Source: M3 sp964637445
GTDB lineage: Bacteria > Bacteroidota > Bacteroidia > Bacteroidales > Muribaculaceae
Assembly (NCBI GenBank): GCA_964637445.1
Contig: CAZWWS010000001.1
Location: forward strand, 1-64,000
Direction: 5' to 3'
DNA length: 64,000 bases
A program made the position numbers and the translations under genes. Under the pieces are notes generated by a model. That model was not told where the DNA came from and ran no database searches. It saw nothing but the letters and a program-made list of their open reading frames with translations. Of this stretch, positions 52,777 through 60,658 are shown one piece after another (position 1 is the stretch's first letter; every line of letters begins with the position of its first letter).

Positions 52777-53991
52777 ATGGAAAAAATAACACTAAACACA
52801 ATAGAGGAGGCGATTGCTGATTTCCGCGAGGGTAAGATGGTGATTGTGGTCGATGACGAAGATCGTGAAAATGAAGGCGATATCATAGTCGCTGCTGAAA
52901 AGATCACTCCTGAGCAAGTAAACTTTATGCTCAAAAATGCTCGTGGTGTACTTTGTGTACCGATAACAATATCTCGATGCAAAGAACTTGAACTTGATTA
53001 TCAAGTCCAAAACAATACTTCGATGCTCGGAACGCCATTTACGGTTACAGTCGATAAACTCGAAGGCTGTTCTACCGGAGTATCGATTCAAGATCGGTGT
53101 GCTACAATTCGAGCTCTTGCCGACCCGACGTCGAAACCCGAAACATTTGGACGCCCGGGGCATATCAATCCGCTATACGCTCAAGATAAAGGGGTACTTC
53201 GTCGCGCCGGGCATACCGAGGCTGCTGTAGACCTTGCTCGTCTTGCCGGACTGCAACCGGCTGCGGCGTTGATGGAAATAATGAGCGATGATGGATCGAT
53301 GGCTCGTCTCCCCGAACTTCGTCGACGTGCCGATGAATGGGGTATGAAACTTGTGTCGATTCGCGATCTTATTGCCTATCGTTTGACTCAAGAGTCGCTT
53401 GTGGAGCAAGGAGTTGAAGTAGATATGCCTACGGAATATGGGCATTTCCGTCTTGTCCCATTCCGCCAAAAGAGCAATGGGCTTGAACATATTGCTATAA
53501 TCAAAGGAGAAATCAATCCGGATGAAGAAGTGCTCGTGCGAGTGCATTCATCTTGTGCTACCGGTGACATATTCGGCTCTCAACGATGTGATTGTGGAGA
53601 ACAGTTACACAAAGCTTTGCGCATGATAGAGCGTGAGGGTAAAGGGGTTGTGGTCTATCTCAATCAAGAGGGCAGAGGTATCGGTCTGATGGAGAAAATG
53701 AAGGCCTATAAGTTGCAAGAAGATGGTATGGATACTGTTGATGCAAACATTTGTCTCGGCCATCAAGCTGATGAGCGTGACTATGGTGTGGGGGCGCAAA
53801 TTCTCCATCTCCTCGGGGTGTCGAAGATGCGTCTTATGACCAACAATCCCGTGAAGCGTGTTGGCCTTGAAGGGTATGGCCTTACTGTGGTAGAAAATAT
53901 CCCCATTGAAATTGAACCGAATGAATACAATCGTTTTTATATGCATACCAAGAAGCAACGCATGGGACATACTCTCGAGCACGTTGACTAA
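52777..53991 (+). CDS. ribBA: Bifunctional DHBP synthase / GTP cyclohydrolase II
   Basis: 404 residues; two enzymes of riboflavin synthesis. Residues 1-205 form 3,4-dihydroxy-2-butanone-4-phosphate synthase (VVDDEDRENEGDIIVAAE at 24-41 with the Mg-binding acidic residues; RRAGHTEAAVDLARLAG at 142-158). Residues 206-404 form GTP cyclohydrolase II, with zinc cysteines C260, C271 and C273 in SSCATGDIFGSQRCDCGEQL. Cytoplasmic. It lies 3 bp after the LptF/G gene, so they are probably co-transcribed. A strong terminator follows at 54014-54054. Confidence 0.97.
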   Translation: MEKITLNTIEEAIADFREGKMVIVVDDEDRENEGDIIVAAEKITPEQVNFMLKNARGVLCVPITISRCKELELDYQVQNNTSMLGTPFTVTVDKLEGCSTGVSIQDRCATIRALADPTSKPETFGRPGHINPLYAQDKGVLRRAGHTEAAVDLARLAGLQPAAALMEIMSDDGSMARLPELRRRADEWGMKLVSIRDLIAYRLTQESLVEQGVEVDMPTEYGHFRLVPFRQKSNGLEHIAIIKGEINPDEEVLVRVHSSCATGDIFGSQRCDCGEQLHKALRMIEREGKGVVVYLNQEGRGIGLMEKMKAYKLQEDGMDTVDANICLGHQADERDYGVGAQILHLLGVSKMRLMTNNPVKRVGLEGYGLTVVENIPIEIEPNEYNRFYMHTKKQRMGHTLEHVD

Positions 53992-54011
53992 TATAGGGTA
54001 GATAGTATTGA

Positions 54012-54932
54012 TTAAGGAATGCGGTAAGATCCTTGCCGTATTCCTTTTTCTTTTATGCGATTTTGTAGGAGATTGGTGAATTGATAGTTTTTCAATCCCC
54101 ATCGTGGAGATATAAGAAGTTCGTCGGGCGATTGAGATACAAAACGTTCGATAGCAATCGATGGAGCTGTGTGTTCGATGATACGACAGCATAAGTCGAT
54201 ATAGCTATCAGGCGTAAACTGCCTAATAGTGTAGAACTTTTGTTCGATGTCGCGAGCGAGGCGTGTGCCTCTGATTATTTGTAGCTGGTGGAGTTTGAGT
54301 GTTGAAATTGGTAGCTCTGAAACGCGATCAATAGTAGTAAGTATCATTTCGTCGTCTTCGCCGGGAAGTCCGACTATAAGATGAAGTCCTACCGGAATAT
54401 CTCGCATAGCTGTACGCCGTACTGCATCAATGGTGTCTTGCCATGTGTGGCAGCGATTGATGAGCTGGAGAGTCGAATCGTGTGATGTTTCAGCACCATA
54501 TTCGATCATCACAAATTTTTCGTGCGTCAATTCTTGTAATCTGTCGAGAAGCTGGTTAGGGACACAGTCCGGGCGAGTACCGATGATAAGACCTTCGACC
54601 AATGGTTGCTCTAACGCTTCTCGATATAATTTCATGAGGCGGTCGATGTCGCCATGTGTATTAGTATAGGCTTGAAAATAGGCGAGATAGCGCATTTCGG
54701 GATATTTTCGCGCAAAAAATTGCTTCCCTTCTTCTATTTGCTCAGCAACCGACAGCCGAGGGGCACAATAGGATGGATTGAATGTCTGATTATTGCAATA
54801 TGTACACCCACCGATTCCTTTAGTTCCATCGCGATTAGGGCAAGTGAAGCCCGCATTGATAGCGAGCTTCTGAACCTTGTATGGGAAATATCCGGCAAGG
54901 AAATCGGCAAAGTCGCGGTATCCTTGAGCCAT
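54012..54932 (-). CDS. Radical SAM protein, TIGR01212/YhcC-like
   Basis: 306 residues. The cluster-binding cysteines occur as C..(CX~14)..CX2C in FTCPNRDGTKGIGGCTYCNN (about residues 29-48), the spacing found in the YhcC/TIGR01212 group, not the canonical CX3CX2C. Other conserved parts: YFQAYTNTHGD, GTRPDCVP and GLHLIVGLPGEDD. It would cleave S-adenosylmethionine through a [4Fe-4S] cluster; the substrate is unknown. It lies 2 bp downstream of aroC in the rho-ybaK-aroC run. Confidence 0.92.
   Translation of the reverse strand: MAQGYRDFADFLAGYFPYKVQKLAINAGFTCPNRDGTKGIGGCTYCNNQTFNPSYCAPRLSVAEQIEEGKQFFARKYPEMRYLAYFQAYTNTHGDIDRLMKLYREALEQPLVEGLIIGTRPDCVPNQLLDRLQELTHEKFVMIEYGAETSHDSTLQLINRCHTWQDTIDAVRRTAMRDIPVGLHLIVGLPGEDDEMILTTIDRVSELPISTLKLHQLQIIRGTRLARDIEQKFYTIRQFTPDSYIDLCCRIIEHTAPSIAIERFVSQSPDELLISPRWGLKNYQFTNLLQNRIKEKGIRQGSYRIP
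54014..54054 (+). terminator. Strong intrinsic terminator of ribBA, inside the convergent gene's end
   Basis: A 15-bp stem (54014-54028 with 54032-54046, two G-T wobbles, 3-nt loop ATC) followed by TTTCTTTT. Its stem lies over the stop codon and last ten or so codons of the convergent radical SAM gene. Confidence 0.88.
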
Positions 54933-54934
54933 GA

Positions 54935-56008
54935 TTAGAGATGTGTAGTCTTGTTGGCAAGATATGCATCGAGAATGACAATGGCAGCCATAGACTCGAC
55001 GATAGGCACAGCTCGTGGAAGAACGCAGGGATCATGACGACCGCGAGCTTTTAGAGTAATAGCGTTTCCATCGCAGTCTATAGTGTCGACCGGACGAAGT
55101 AGTGTGGCTACCGGTTTGAATGCTATGCGGAAATATATGTCACTACCATTTGAGATGCCTCCTTGTATACCTCCCGAATGGTTGGTCGTAGTGGAAATTT
55201 TTCCATCATTATTGACGAATGTATCGAGCATTTCGCTCCCGCGACAGCCCACACCATCAAAGCCCATTCCATAGTCAAATCCTTTGGCGGCGTTGATTGA
55301 GAGCATCGCAGCCCCAAGTGTTGCATGAAGCTTCCCGAATGCCGGTTCGCCAAGTCCTACCGGACACCCTTTGACTACGCCGGTGATTACTCCGCCTATG
55401 GTATCGCCATCGGCCTTGACCTCGGTTATGAGTTGTATCATCCGCTCAGCGACTTCTTGGTCGGGGCAACGAACGATGTTGCTCTCGATTGACGTAGGAT
55501 CGTATTTTGTATAGTCGTTCGATAAGGCTATGTCTCCAACTTGCGACGTGTAGGCGTAAATGTCGATGCCAAGAGTCTTAAGCGCTTGAAGAGCAAATGC
55601 ACCGGCAACGACTCTTGATATGGTTTCACGTGCCGAGGAGCGTCCTCCGCCACGAGGATCTCGCAAGCCATATTTCGATGTGTAGGTATAGTCGGCGTGT
55701 GATGGACGGAATGTGCGAGCTATCTCAGAGTAATCGGTTGAATGATGGTCTTCGTTGAATACTACAAATCCAATCGGTGTTCCGGTGGTCTTGCCTTCAA
55801 ACAGACCGGAGAGTATCTGAACTCTGTCTTTTTCATCGCGAGCGGTGACGATGTTCGACTGCCCGGGACGACGACGATTGAGCTGATATTGTATTTGTTC
55901 GATATCAATAGGTATGCCTGCGGGCATTCCGTCGATAACGCCACCGATGGCTGTGCCATGCGATTCGCCGAACGTGGTGACGCGAAATATATTACCAAAA
56001 CTATTCAT
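54935..56008 (-). CDS. aroC: Chorismate synthase
   Basis: 357 residues; converts 5-enolpyruvylshikimate-3-phosphate to chorismate using reduced FMN, the last common step to aromatic amino acids. Signatures: FRVTTFGESHGTAIGGVIDG at 8-27, RPSHADYTYTSKYG, RGGGRSSARET (FMN/phosphate binding) and GFDGVGCRGSEMLD-like region. Cytoplasmic tetramer. It overlaps ybaK by eight bases and precedes the radical SAM gene by 2 bp. Confidence 0.97.
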   Translation of the reverse strand: MNSFGNIFRVTTFGESHGTAIGGVIDGMPAGIPIDIEQIQYQLNRRRPGQSNIVTARDEKDRVQILSGLFEGKTTGTPIGFVVFNEDHHSTDYSEIARTFRPSHADYTYTSKYGLRDPRGGGRSSARETISRVVAGAFALQALKTLGIDIYAYTSQVGDIALSNDYTKYDPTSIESNIVRCPDQEVAERMIQLITEVKADGDTIGGVITGVVKGCPVGLGEPAFGKLHATLGAAMLSINAAKGFDYGMGFDGVGCRGSEMLDTFVNNDGKISTTTNHSGGIQGGISNGSDIYFRIAFKPVATLLRPVDTIDCDGNAITLKARGRHDPCVLPRAVPIVESMAAIVILDAYLANKTTHL

Positions 56009-56498
56009 CTTCGTGTGGTGTAACTATAAGGTGAACTACCGAGGCGCGTACGTAATCGATAAGTGCCTGCGGGGATATTTTTAGTTGAAGTCCGCGCATG
56101 CCTGCACTGACAAAAATATGATCGAAGTCGAGGGCTGTTGTGTGAAAAAATGTAGGGAATGCTTTCTTCATCCCAATAGGTGAGCATCCGCCACGGATAT
56201 AGCCGGTGAGGGGTAAAAGTTCTTTCATCGGAATCATTTCAGCCTTTTTTGCTCCGGCAGCACGTGCAGCAGCTTTTAAATCGACCTCTGTATTGCCCGG
56301 AACCACACATACGAAATAACCGCTTTTGTCGCCATGTAGGACAAGTGTCTTGAATACTTGGTTTATATCCTCTCCAAGCGCCTCTGCTACATGGTCGGCG
56401 GCGAGATTGTTCTCGTCGACTACATAGGGTACAAGCTCGTAAGGTATTTTTGCCTTATCGAGTAGTCGTGCGGCATTGGTCTTTTGTATGGCTGCCAT
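56001..56498 (-). CDS. ybaK: Cys-tRNA(Pro) deacylase, YbaK/EbsC type
   Basis: 165 residues of the YbaK branch of the INS/ProX superfamily: trans-editing hydrolases that remove cysteine from mischarged tRNA-Pro. Features: AARLLDKAKIPYELVPY at the N-terminus, VFKTLVLHGDKSGYFVCVVPG with the essential lysine (TLV region), and GYIRGGCSPIGMKK, which carries the conserved GGxSP-type loop. Cytoplasmic. It lies 18 bp after rho and overlaps aroC by eight bases. Confidence 0.93.
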   Translation of the reverse strand: MAAIQKTNAARLLDKAKIPYELVPYVVDENNLAADHVAEALGEDINQVFKTLVLHGDKSGYFVCVVPGNTEVDLKAAARAAGAKKAEMIPMKELLPLTGYIRGGCSPIGMKKAFPTFFHTTALDFDHIFVSAGMRGLQLKISPQALIDYVRASVVHLIVTPHEDE

Positions 56499-56516
56499 AG
56501 TACGAATAATTTCAGA

Positions 56517-58514
56517 TTAGTCGCCCATTGTACGAAGAAGTTCGTCGTTGTCGGTCGTACGCTCCATGCGGTCTTTGATAAATTCCATAGCTTCGATGGA
56601 GTTGCGGTCGGAGAGGAATCGACGAAGTATCCACATGCGGTTGAGTGTCTCCGGACGGAGCAGAAGATCGTCGCGACGTGTCGACGATGCAGTGATGTCG
56701 ACGGCGGGGAATATGCGCTTGTTCGACAACTTGCGGTCAAGTTGTAGTTCCATGTTACCTGTACCCTTAAATTCTTCGAAGATCACTTCATCCATCTTCG
56801 AAGATGTCTCGGTGAGTGCAGTTGCGATGATAGTGAGCGAGCCTCCGTTTTCGATGTTACGCGCAGCGCCGAAGAATCGTTTTGGCTTTTGGAGTGCATT
56901 TGCATCGACACCACCGGAGAGTATCTTACCCGATGCAGGAGAAACGGTGTTGTACGCACGTGCAAGTCGTGTGATAGAGTCGAGAAGTATCACCACATCG
57001 TGCCCACATTCCACCATGCGCTTTGCTTTTTCGAGTACGATTGATGCAATCTTTACATGGCGATCAGCCGGCTCATCAAAAGTAGAAGCGATAACTTCGG
57101 CATTTACCGAGCGGCTCATGTCGGTCACCTCTTCCGGACGCTCGTCGATGAGAAGAATGATAATATAGGTGTCGGGGTGATTCTCTGCGATAGCGTTGGC
57201 TATATCTTTCAAGAGAATTGTTTTACCGGTCTTGGGGGGAGCTACAATAAGAGCGCGTTGTCCTTTACCAATAGGAGAGAACATATCAACCACACGAGTA
57301 GAAAGGTTGCATGAACGTCCCGAGGTGAGGTCGAATTTTTCATCCGGGAATAGGGGAGTGAGATGCTCGAATGGCACTCGGTCGCGAATGTATTCGGGTG
57401 AACGTCCGTTGACACGAAGCACTGTGCTTAGAGGAAAATATTTTTCTCCTTCTTTTGGGGGACGGATTGTACATTCTACGACATCACCGGCCTTGAGACC
57501 TGCTTGCTTGATTTGCCCTTGGGTGACGTAGATGTCATCGGGCGAAGCAAGATAGTTGTAATCGCTTGAACGAAGGAAGCCATAACCCTCTGGCATCACT
57601 TCGAGCACACCAATAGCATTTAGAATGCCGTCGAACACATATTTTGGTTCTTGAGGCTCTTGTTGTTTTTGCTGATTGGCATTGTTGTTATTATTGTTGC
57701 GATTTTTCTTTTTCTTACCTTGTTGCTGCTGTTGAGGCTTTGGCTCTTGTCCCGGCTCATGGATGATGATGGGAGCTGTAGCTGCTGCAATGGCTGCTGC
57801 GGCAGCGGCTTCTTCTTTTTCGCGTTGCGAGCGTGGCACAAAACGACGACCTTCAGTGCGGGGAAAAAACGAGCTGAGCGATGAATTTTTAGGGCTGAAG
57901 TCCATCTTGGGTTTAGCCTCTTCGGTAGCCGGTGCATTATTTTCATCGGTAGCGGTGACCGGCTCTGCTTGTTGTGAAGCGTCTTTTGGGTCTGCTACAG
58001 GCTGCGGATTTTCGTTATTTTCTGCCGATATTTCGCGTGGAAGCGGAGGGGTGAGGGTGAGATCATCGTCATCGGAATTAATATCGATGGGCGTTTGTTG
58101 ATGTTGCTCCGCCTCAGCCGGAGCCTCAACTTCGGGTTGTGCTTTTGGCTTGCGCGCACGACGCTTAGTCTGCTTTTCGCCGGCAGCCTCTTCTTTATTA
58201 TTTGATGCGGTTGGCTCGGGTTGAGCAACTGCAACTTCTGTCTGTCCTACTTTATTGTCTTTTTCGGAAGATGTGTTTTGCTCGGTAGCTTTTTCTGCAA
58301 CCGGAGCTTTTTCTTTTTTTGCTTTGGGTTCTTTGGCGGGACGACGCTTTTTCTCCGAAGCCGACGATGTGGCTACGTTGATAGCTTGTTGGTCGAGTAT
58401 TTTGTAAATGAGGTCGTCTTTTTCTGTCGAATCGACCTTTTTCAGTCCCATGGATTCAGCAACGTTATGAAGCTCTGCTTCGCTCATTGCGTTGAGATCG
58501 GAGATATTATACAT
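56517..58514 (-). CDS. rho: Transcription termination factor Rho with a large N-terminal insert
   Basis: 665 residues against about 420 in E. coli. Residues 1-45 form the Rho N-terminal helical domain (MYNISDLNAMSEAELHNVAE). About residues 46-288 are a low-complexity insert: Lys/Ala/Glu/Gln/Pro-rich, with an Asn/Gln-rich run (GKKKKNRNNNNNNANQQKQQ) just before the RNA-binding domain. The cold-shock-like domain begins near residue 290 (YVFDGILNAIGVLEVMPEGY). The ATPase has Walker A APPKTGKT and the Q-loop/R-loop region. Hexameric RNA helicase. Long inserts are known in Bacteroidota Rho. Promoter at 58684-58714 leaves a leader of about 160 nt. Confidence 0.96.
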   Translation of the reverse strand: MYNISDLNAMSEAELHNVAESMGLKKVDSTEKDDLIYKILDQQAINVATSSASEKKRRPAKEPKAKKEKAPVAEKATEQNTSSEKDNKVGQTEVAVAQPEPTASNNKEEAAGEKQTKRRARKPKAQPEVEAPAEAEQHQQTPIDINSDDDDLTLTPPLPREISAENNENPQPVADPKDASQQAEPVTATDENNAPATEEAKPKMDFSPKNSSLSSFFPRTEGRRFVPRSQREKEEAAAAAAIAAATAPIIIHEPGQEPKPQQQQQGKKKKNRNNNNNNANQQKQQEPQEPKYVFDGILNAIGVLEVMPEGYGFLRSSDYNYLASPDDIYVTQGQIKQAGLKAGDVVECTIRPPKEGEKYFPLSTVLRVNGRSPEYIRDRVPFEHLTPLFPDEKFDLTSGRSCNLSTRVVDMFSPIGKGQRALIVAPPKTGKTILLKDIANAIAENHPDTYIIILLIDERPEEVTDMSRSVNAEVIASTFDEPADRHVKIASIVLEKAKRMVECGHDVVILLDSITRLARAYNTVSPASGKILSGGVDANALQKPKRFFGAARNIENGGSLTIIATALTETSSKMDEVIFEEFKGTGNMELQLDRKLSNKRIFPAVDITASSTRRDDLLLRPETLNRMWILRRFLSDRNSIEAMEFIKDRMERTTDNDELLRTMGD

Positions 58515-58683
58515 AAATGATATGAAAATAATATAGGTATGACGATATTATAATCATCTGATGATACTGTGCATTGATGCGACGTCGTATCGTAGATATA
58601 AAATTTGTAGTTAAAAAGGGAATTGGGCGCATCCGATACATATTGGCTACATTATTTTTGCCCATAGGATGCTAATGATGATG

Positions 58684-58714
58684 CAAAGTTAGCACCATTT
58701 GTTGAATAAACAAA
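58684..58714 (-). promoter_or_regulatory. Bacteroidota-type promoter of rho
   Basis: TTTG (58711-58714), 19-bp spacer, TAACTTTG (58684-58691) on the minus strand. Start near 58677, 163 nt before the rho ATG, an unusually long leader. Confidence 0.7.
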
Positions 58715-58722
58715 CTTTTGAC

Positions 58723-58765
58723 AAAAAAAGTTGAAAAAAACGACATTTTTCAACGAAAAATGTCG
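58723..58765 (-). terminator. Intrinsic terminator of miaB
   Basis: A 10-bp perfect stem (58741-58750 with 58756-58765, loop of 5) followed on the minus strand by TTTTTTTCAACTTTTTTT. It lies 30 bp after the miaB stop and just upstream of the rho promoter. Confidence 0.9.
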
Positions 58766-58795
58766 CTTTCTGTGGCTGATGGAGTATGCAGTCGA

Positions 58796-60160
58796 TTACT
58801 CGGCAAGATGCCCGATAAGAGTGGCTGATGAGGCTTCGTCGATGGTGACTTGTACTATGTCGCCTACACGATAGTTGCCACGTGGGAACACTACGGTTTT
58901 GTTTTGCTGTGTGCGTCCCACAAATTGGTCGCGAGAGCGTTTTGATACACCTTCCACCAAAACGTCGAATGTACGTCCTATATCACGACGATTTGACTCT
59001 GCCGAAAGCTCGTTTTGCAACGCAATCATTCGGTTGAGCCGGTCGATTTTCACGTCTTCGGCCACATTGTCGGGTAGATGTTTCGATGCCATAGTGCCCG
59101 GCCGTTCTGAATATTTAAACATGAAAGCAGAGTCAAATCCTACTTCGCGCATGAGGCTGAGTGTCTCTTGGAAGTCTTCTTCGCTCTCATCGTGAAATCC
59201 GGTAAACATATCGGTGGAGATGCCGCAATCGGGGATGGCTCGGCGTATGGCTGCGATGCGGTCGAGATACCATGCACGGGTATAGTGACGATTCATCGCT
59301 TTCAGCACCTTGTCAGAACCGGACTGCACTGGCAGATGTATGTGGTTGCAAATGTTTGGATAGCGAGCTATTACGGCGATAATGTCGTCGGTCATGTCTT
59401 TGGGGTGCGACGTTGTGAAGCGAATGCGCATATCTGGAGCCGCCTCTGCTACCATGGCGAGGAGTTGAGCAAATCCAATGATGCTGCCATCATCGCTCTT
59501 ATAACGAAATGAGTTGACGTTCTGTCCGAGCAACGTCGCTTCTTTGTAGCCTTTGCTGCGAAGATCGGCAAGCTCGTTGAGTATCGATTGTGGCTCGCGT
59601 GAGCGTTCACGTCCGCGAGTGTAGGGCACGATGCAATACGAACAGAAGTTATTGCACCCTCTCATTATGCTGATAAATCCCGATACAACGTTTCCTGTGA
59701 TACGCATAGGGATTATATCTCTATAGGTCTCGGTAGTGCTTAGCTCGATGTTGATAGCTTTTTCGCCAGCTTCTACTGCTCCAAATAGGTTAGGGAGGTC
59801 GAGATAAGAGTCCGGACCGGCCACGAGGTCTACACCATGGTCGTTGATGAGGGTGTCTTTTACGCGCTCTGCCATGCAGCCGATTACGCCTATGATCAAT
59901 CGGCTGTCGCGACGTTTGCGTCGCAGCGATGCGATGTATTGTAGTCGCGAGAATATCTTTTGCTCGGCATTGTCGCGGATAGAACATGTGTTGAGCAACA
60001 CGGCGTCAGCTTCCTCTACGGTGTCGACTGTCGTATAGCCTGCCATCTTCATCACGGATGCTACCACTTCGCTGTCGGCCACGTTCATCTGGCAACCATA
60101 AGTTTCGATGCATAGTCGCTTGTCGGCAGCACTCATATCTGTCTTGTTTAAGTCGGTCAT
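58796..60160 (-). CDS. miaB: tRNA-2-methylthio-N6-dimethylallyladenosine synthase MiaB
   Basis: 454 residues; adds a methylthio group to i6A37 of tRNAs, using two iron-sulfur clusters and SAM. The UPF0004 domain has cysteines in ETYGCQMNVADSE (C23), LLNTCSIRDN and VIGCMAERV. The radical SAM motif is GCNNFCSYCIVPYTRGRER (CX3CX2C). A TRAM domain ends the protein (DVLVEGVSKRSRDQFVGRTQ). Cytoplasmic. The start at 60160 is used; an internal ATG at residue 9 is also possible. It is divergent from the small membrane-protein gene at 60256. Confidence 0.96.
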   Translation of the reverse strand: MTDLNKTDMSAADKRLCIETYGCQMNVADSEVVASVMKMAGYTTVDTVEEADAVLLNTCSIRDNAEQKIFSRLQYIASLRRKRRDSRLIIGVIGCMAERVKDTLINDHGVDLVAGPDSYLDLPNLFGAVEAGEKAINIELSTTETYRDIIPMRITGNVVSGFISIMRGCNNFCSYCIVPYTRGRERSREPQSILNELADLRSKGYKEATLLGQNVNSFRYKSDDGSIIGFAQLLAMVAEAAPDMRIRFTTSHPKDMTDDIIAVIARYPNICNHIHLPVQSGSDKVLKAMNRHYTRAWYLDRIAAIRRAIPDCGISTDMFTGFHDESEEDFQETLSLMREVGFDSAFMFKYSERPGTMASKHLPDNVAEDVKIDRLNRMIALQNELSAESNRRDIGRTFDVLVEGVSKRSRDQFVGRTQQNKTVVFPRGNYRVGDIVQVTIDEASSATLIGHLAE

Positions 60161-60227
60161 ATAAAAAAGTTGCCCTTCCTTAAGGCGGTTAATCGTCTAA
60201 ATTCTTGCTATAATAACGATAAATCAG

Positions 60228-60245
60228 TAATTTTGTGCAAAATTA
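60228..60245. promoter_or_regulatory. Palindromic pair of divergent -7 boxes
   Basis: TAATTTTGTGCAAAATTA is a perfect 8+2+8 palindrome made of a plus-strand TAnnTTTG (60228-60235, with CTTG 20 bp upstream at 60204-60207) and a minus-strand TAnnTTTG (60238-60245). It would serve the gene at 60256 and miaB, and only one polymerase could bind at a time. Confidence 0.55.
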
Positions 60246-60255
60246 CAAAATTGCG

Positions 60256-60630
60256 ATGGATTATTTGAAAACAATTATCGGAATTGTGGTAGGTGGACTC
60301 GTAATTTGGTCGCAAATTGCCGAGTCGCGGGCAAAGCAACGTCGCAAAGCTGAGGCTGCCAAACGCTCGCAGTCGTTTCCGTTTGATGCCGATTGGTCGA
60401 CATTTACGGATGATTATGAGCCTCTGTCGCGCAATCATTTTCAGCCCGCCAATGCTGCCCCGATTGATACGAAAGTGGAAGAGGGACAGCGTGTAACCTC
60501 TGATATGCCACCTATTCCGGTTTCTACCGAGCCAAAATCCAACAGCGCTTCGGCTTCGACCGAGAGTGCCGATATGGAGCGGTGGCGTAGAGCAATAATC
60601 GATTCTGAAATACTTAAAACTAAATTCTAA
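60256..60630 (+). CDS. Small single-span membrane protein of unknown function
   Basis: 124 residues from the ATG at 60256 (MDYLKTIIGIVVGGLVIWSQ); an upstream in-frame GTG at 60235 lies within the promoter. One N-terminal membrane segment (about 5-20), a basic stretch (RAKQRRKAEAAKRSQ) and an acidic, Ser/Pro-rich tail, probably cytoplasmic. No family recognised. It precedes the CoA-transferase gene by 28 bp and may be co-transcribed. Confidence 0.65.
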   Translation: MDYLKTIIGIVVGGLVIWSQIAESRAKQRRKAEAAKRSQSFPFDADWSTFTDDYEPLSRNHFQPANAAPIDTKVEEGQRVTSDMPPIPVSTEPKSNSASASTESADMERWRRAIIDSEILKTKF

Positions 60631-60658
60631 AAATAAACCAAAAAAACGTATTACTACA

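Noticed and set aside
53605..54192. A 195-codon minus-strand frame over the ribBA 3' end
   Set aside because: Antisense to the conserved GTP cyclohydrolase II domain and overlaps the radical SAM gene in another frame.
58625..58672. An H-type pseudoknot in the rho leader
   Set aside because: The crossing stems would need zero linker bases to span a 6-bp helix, which is not feasible; alternative pairings are the more sober reading.
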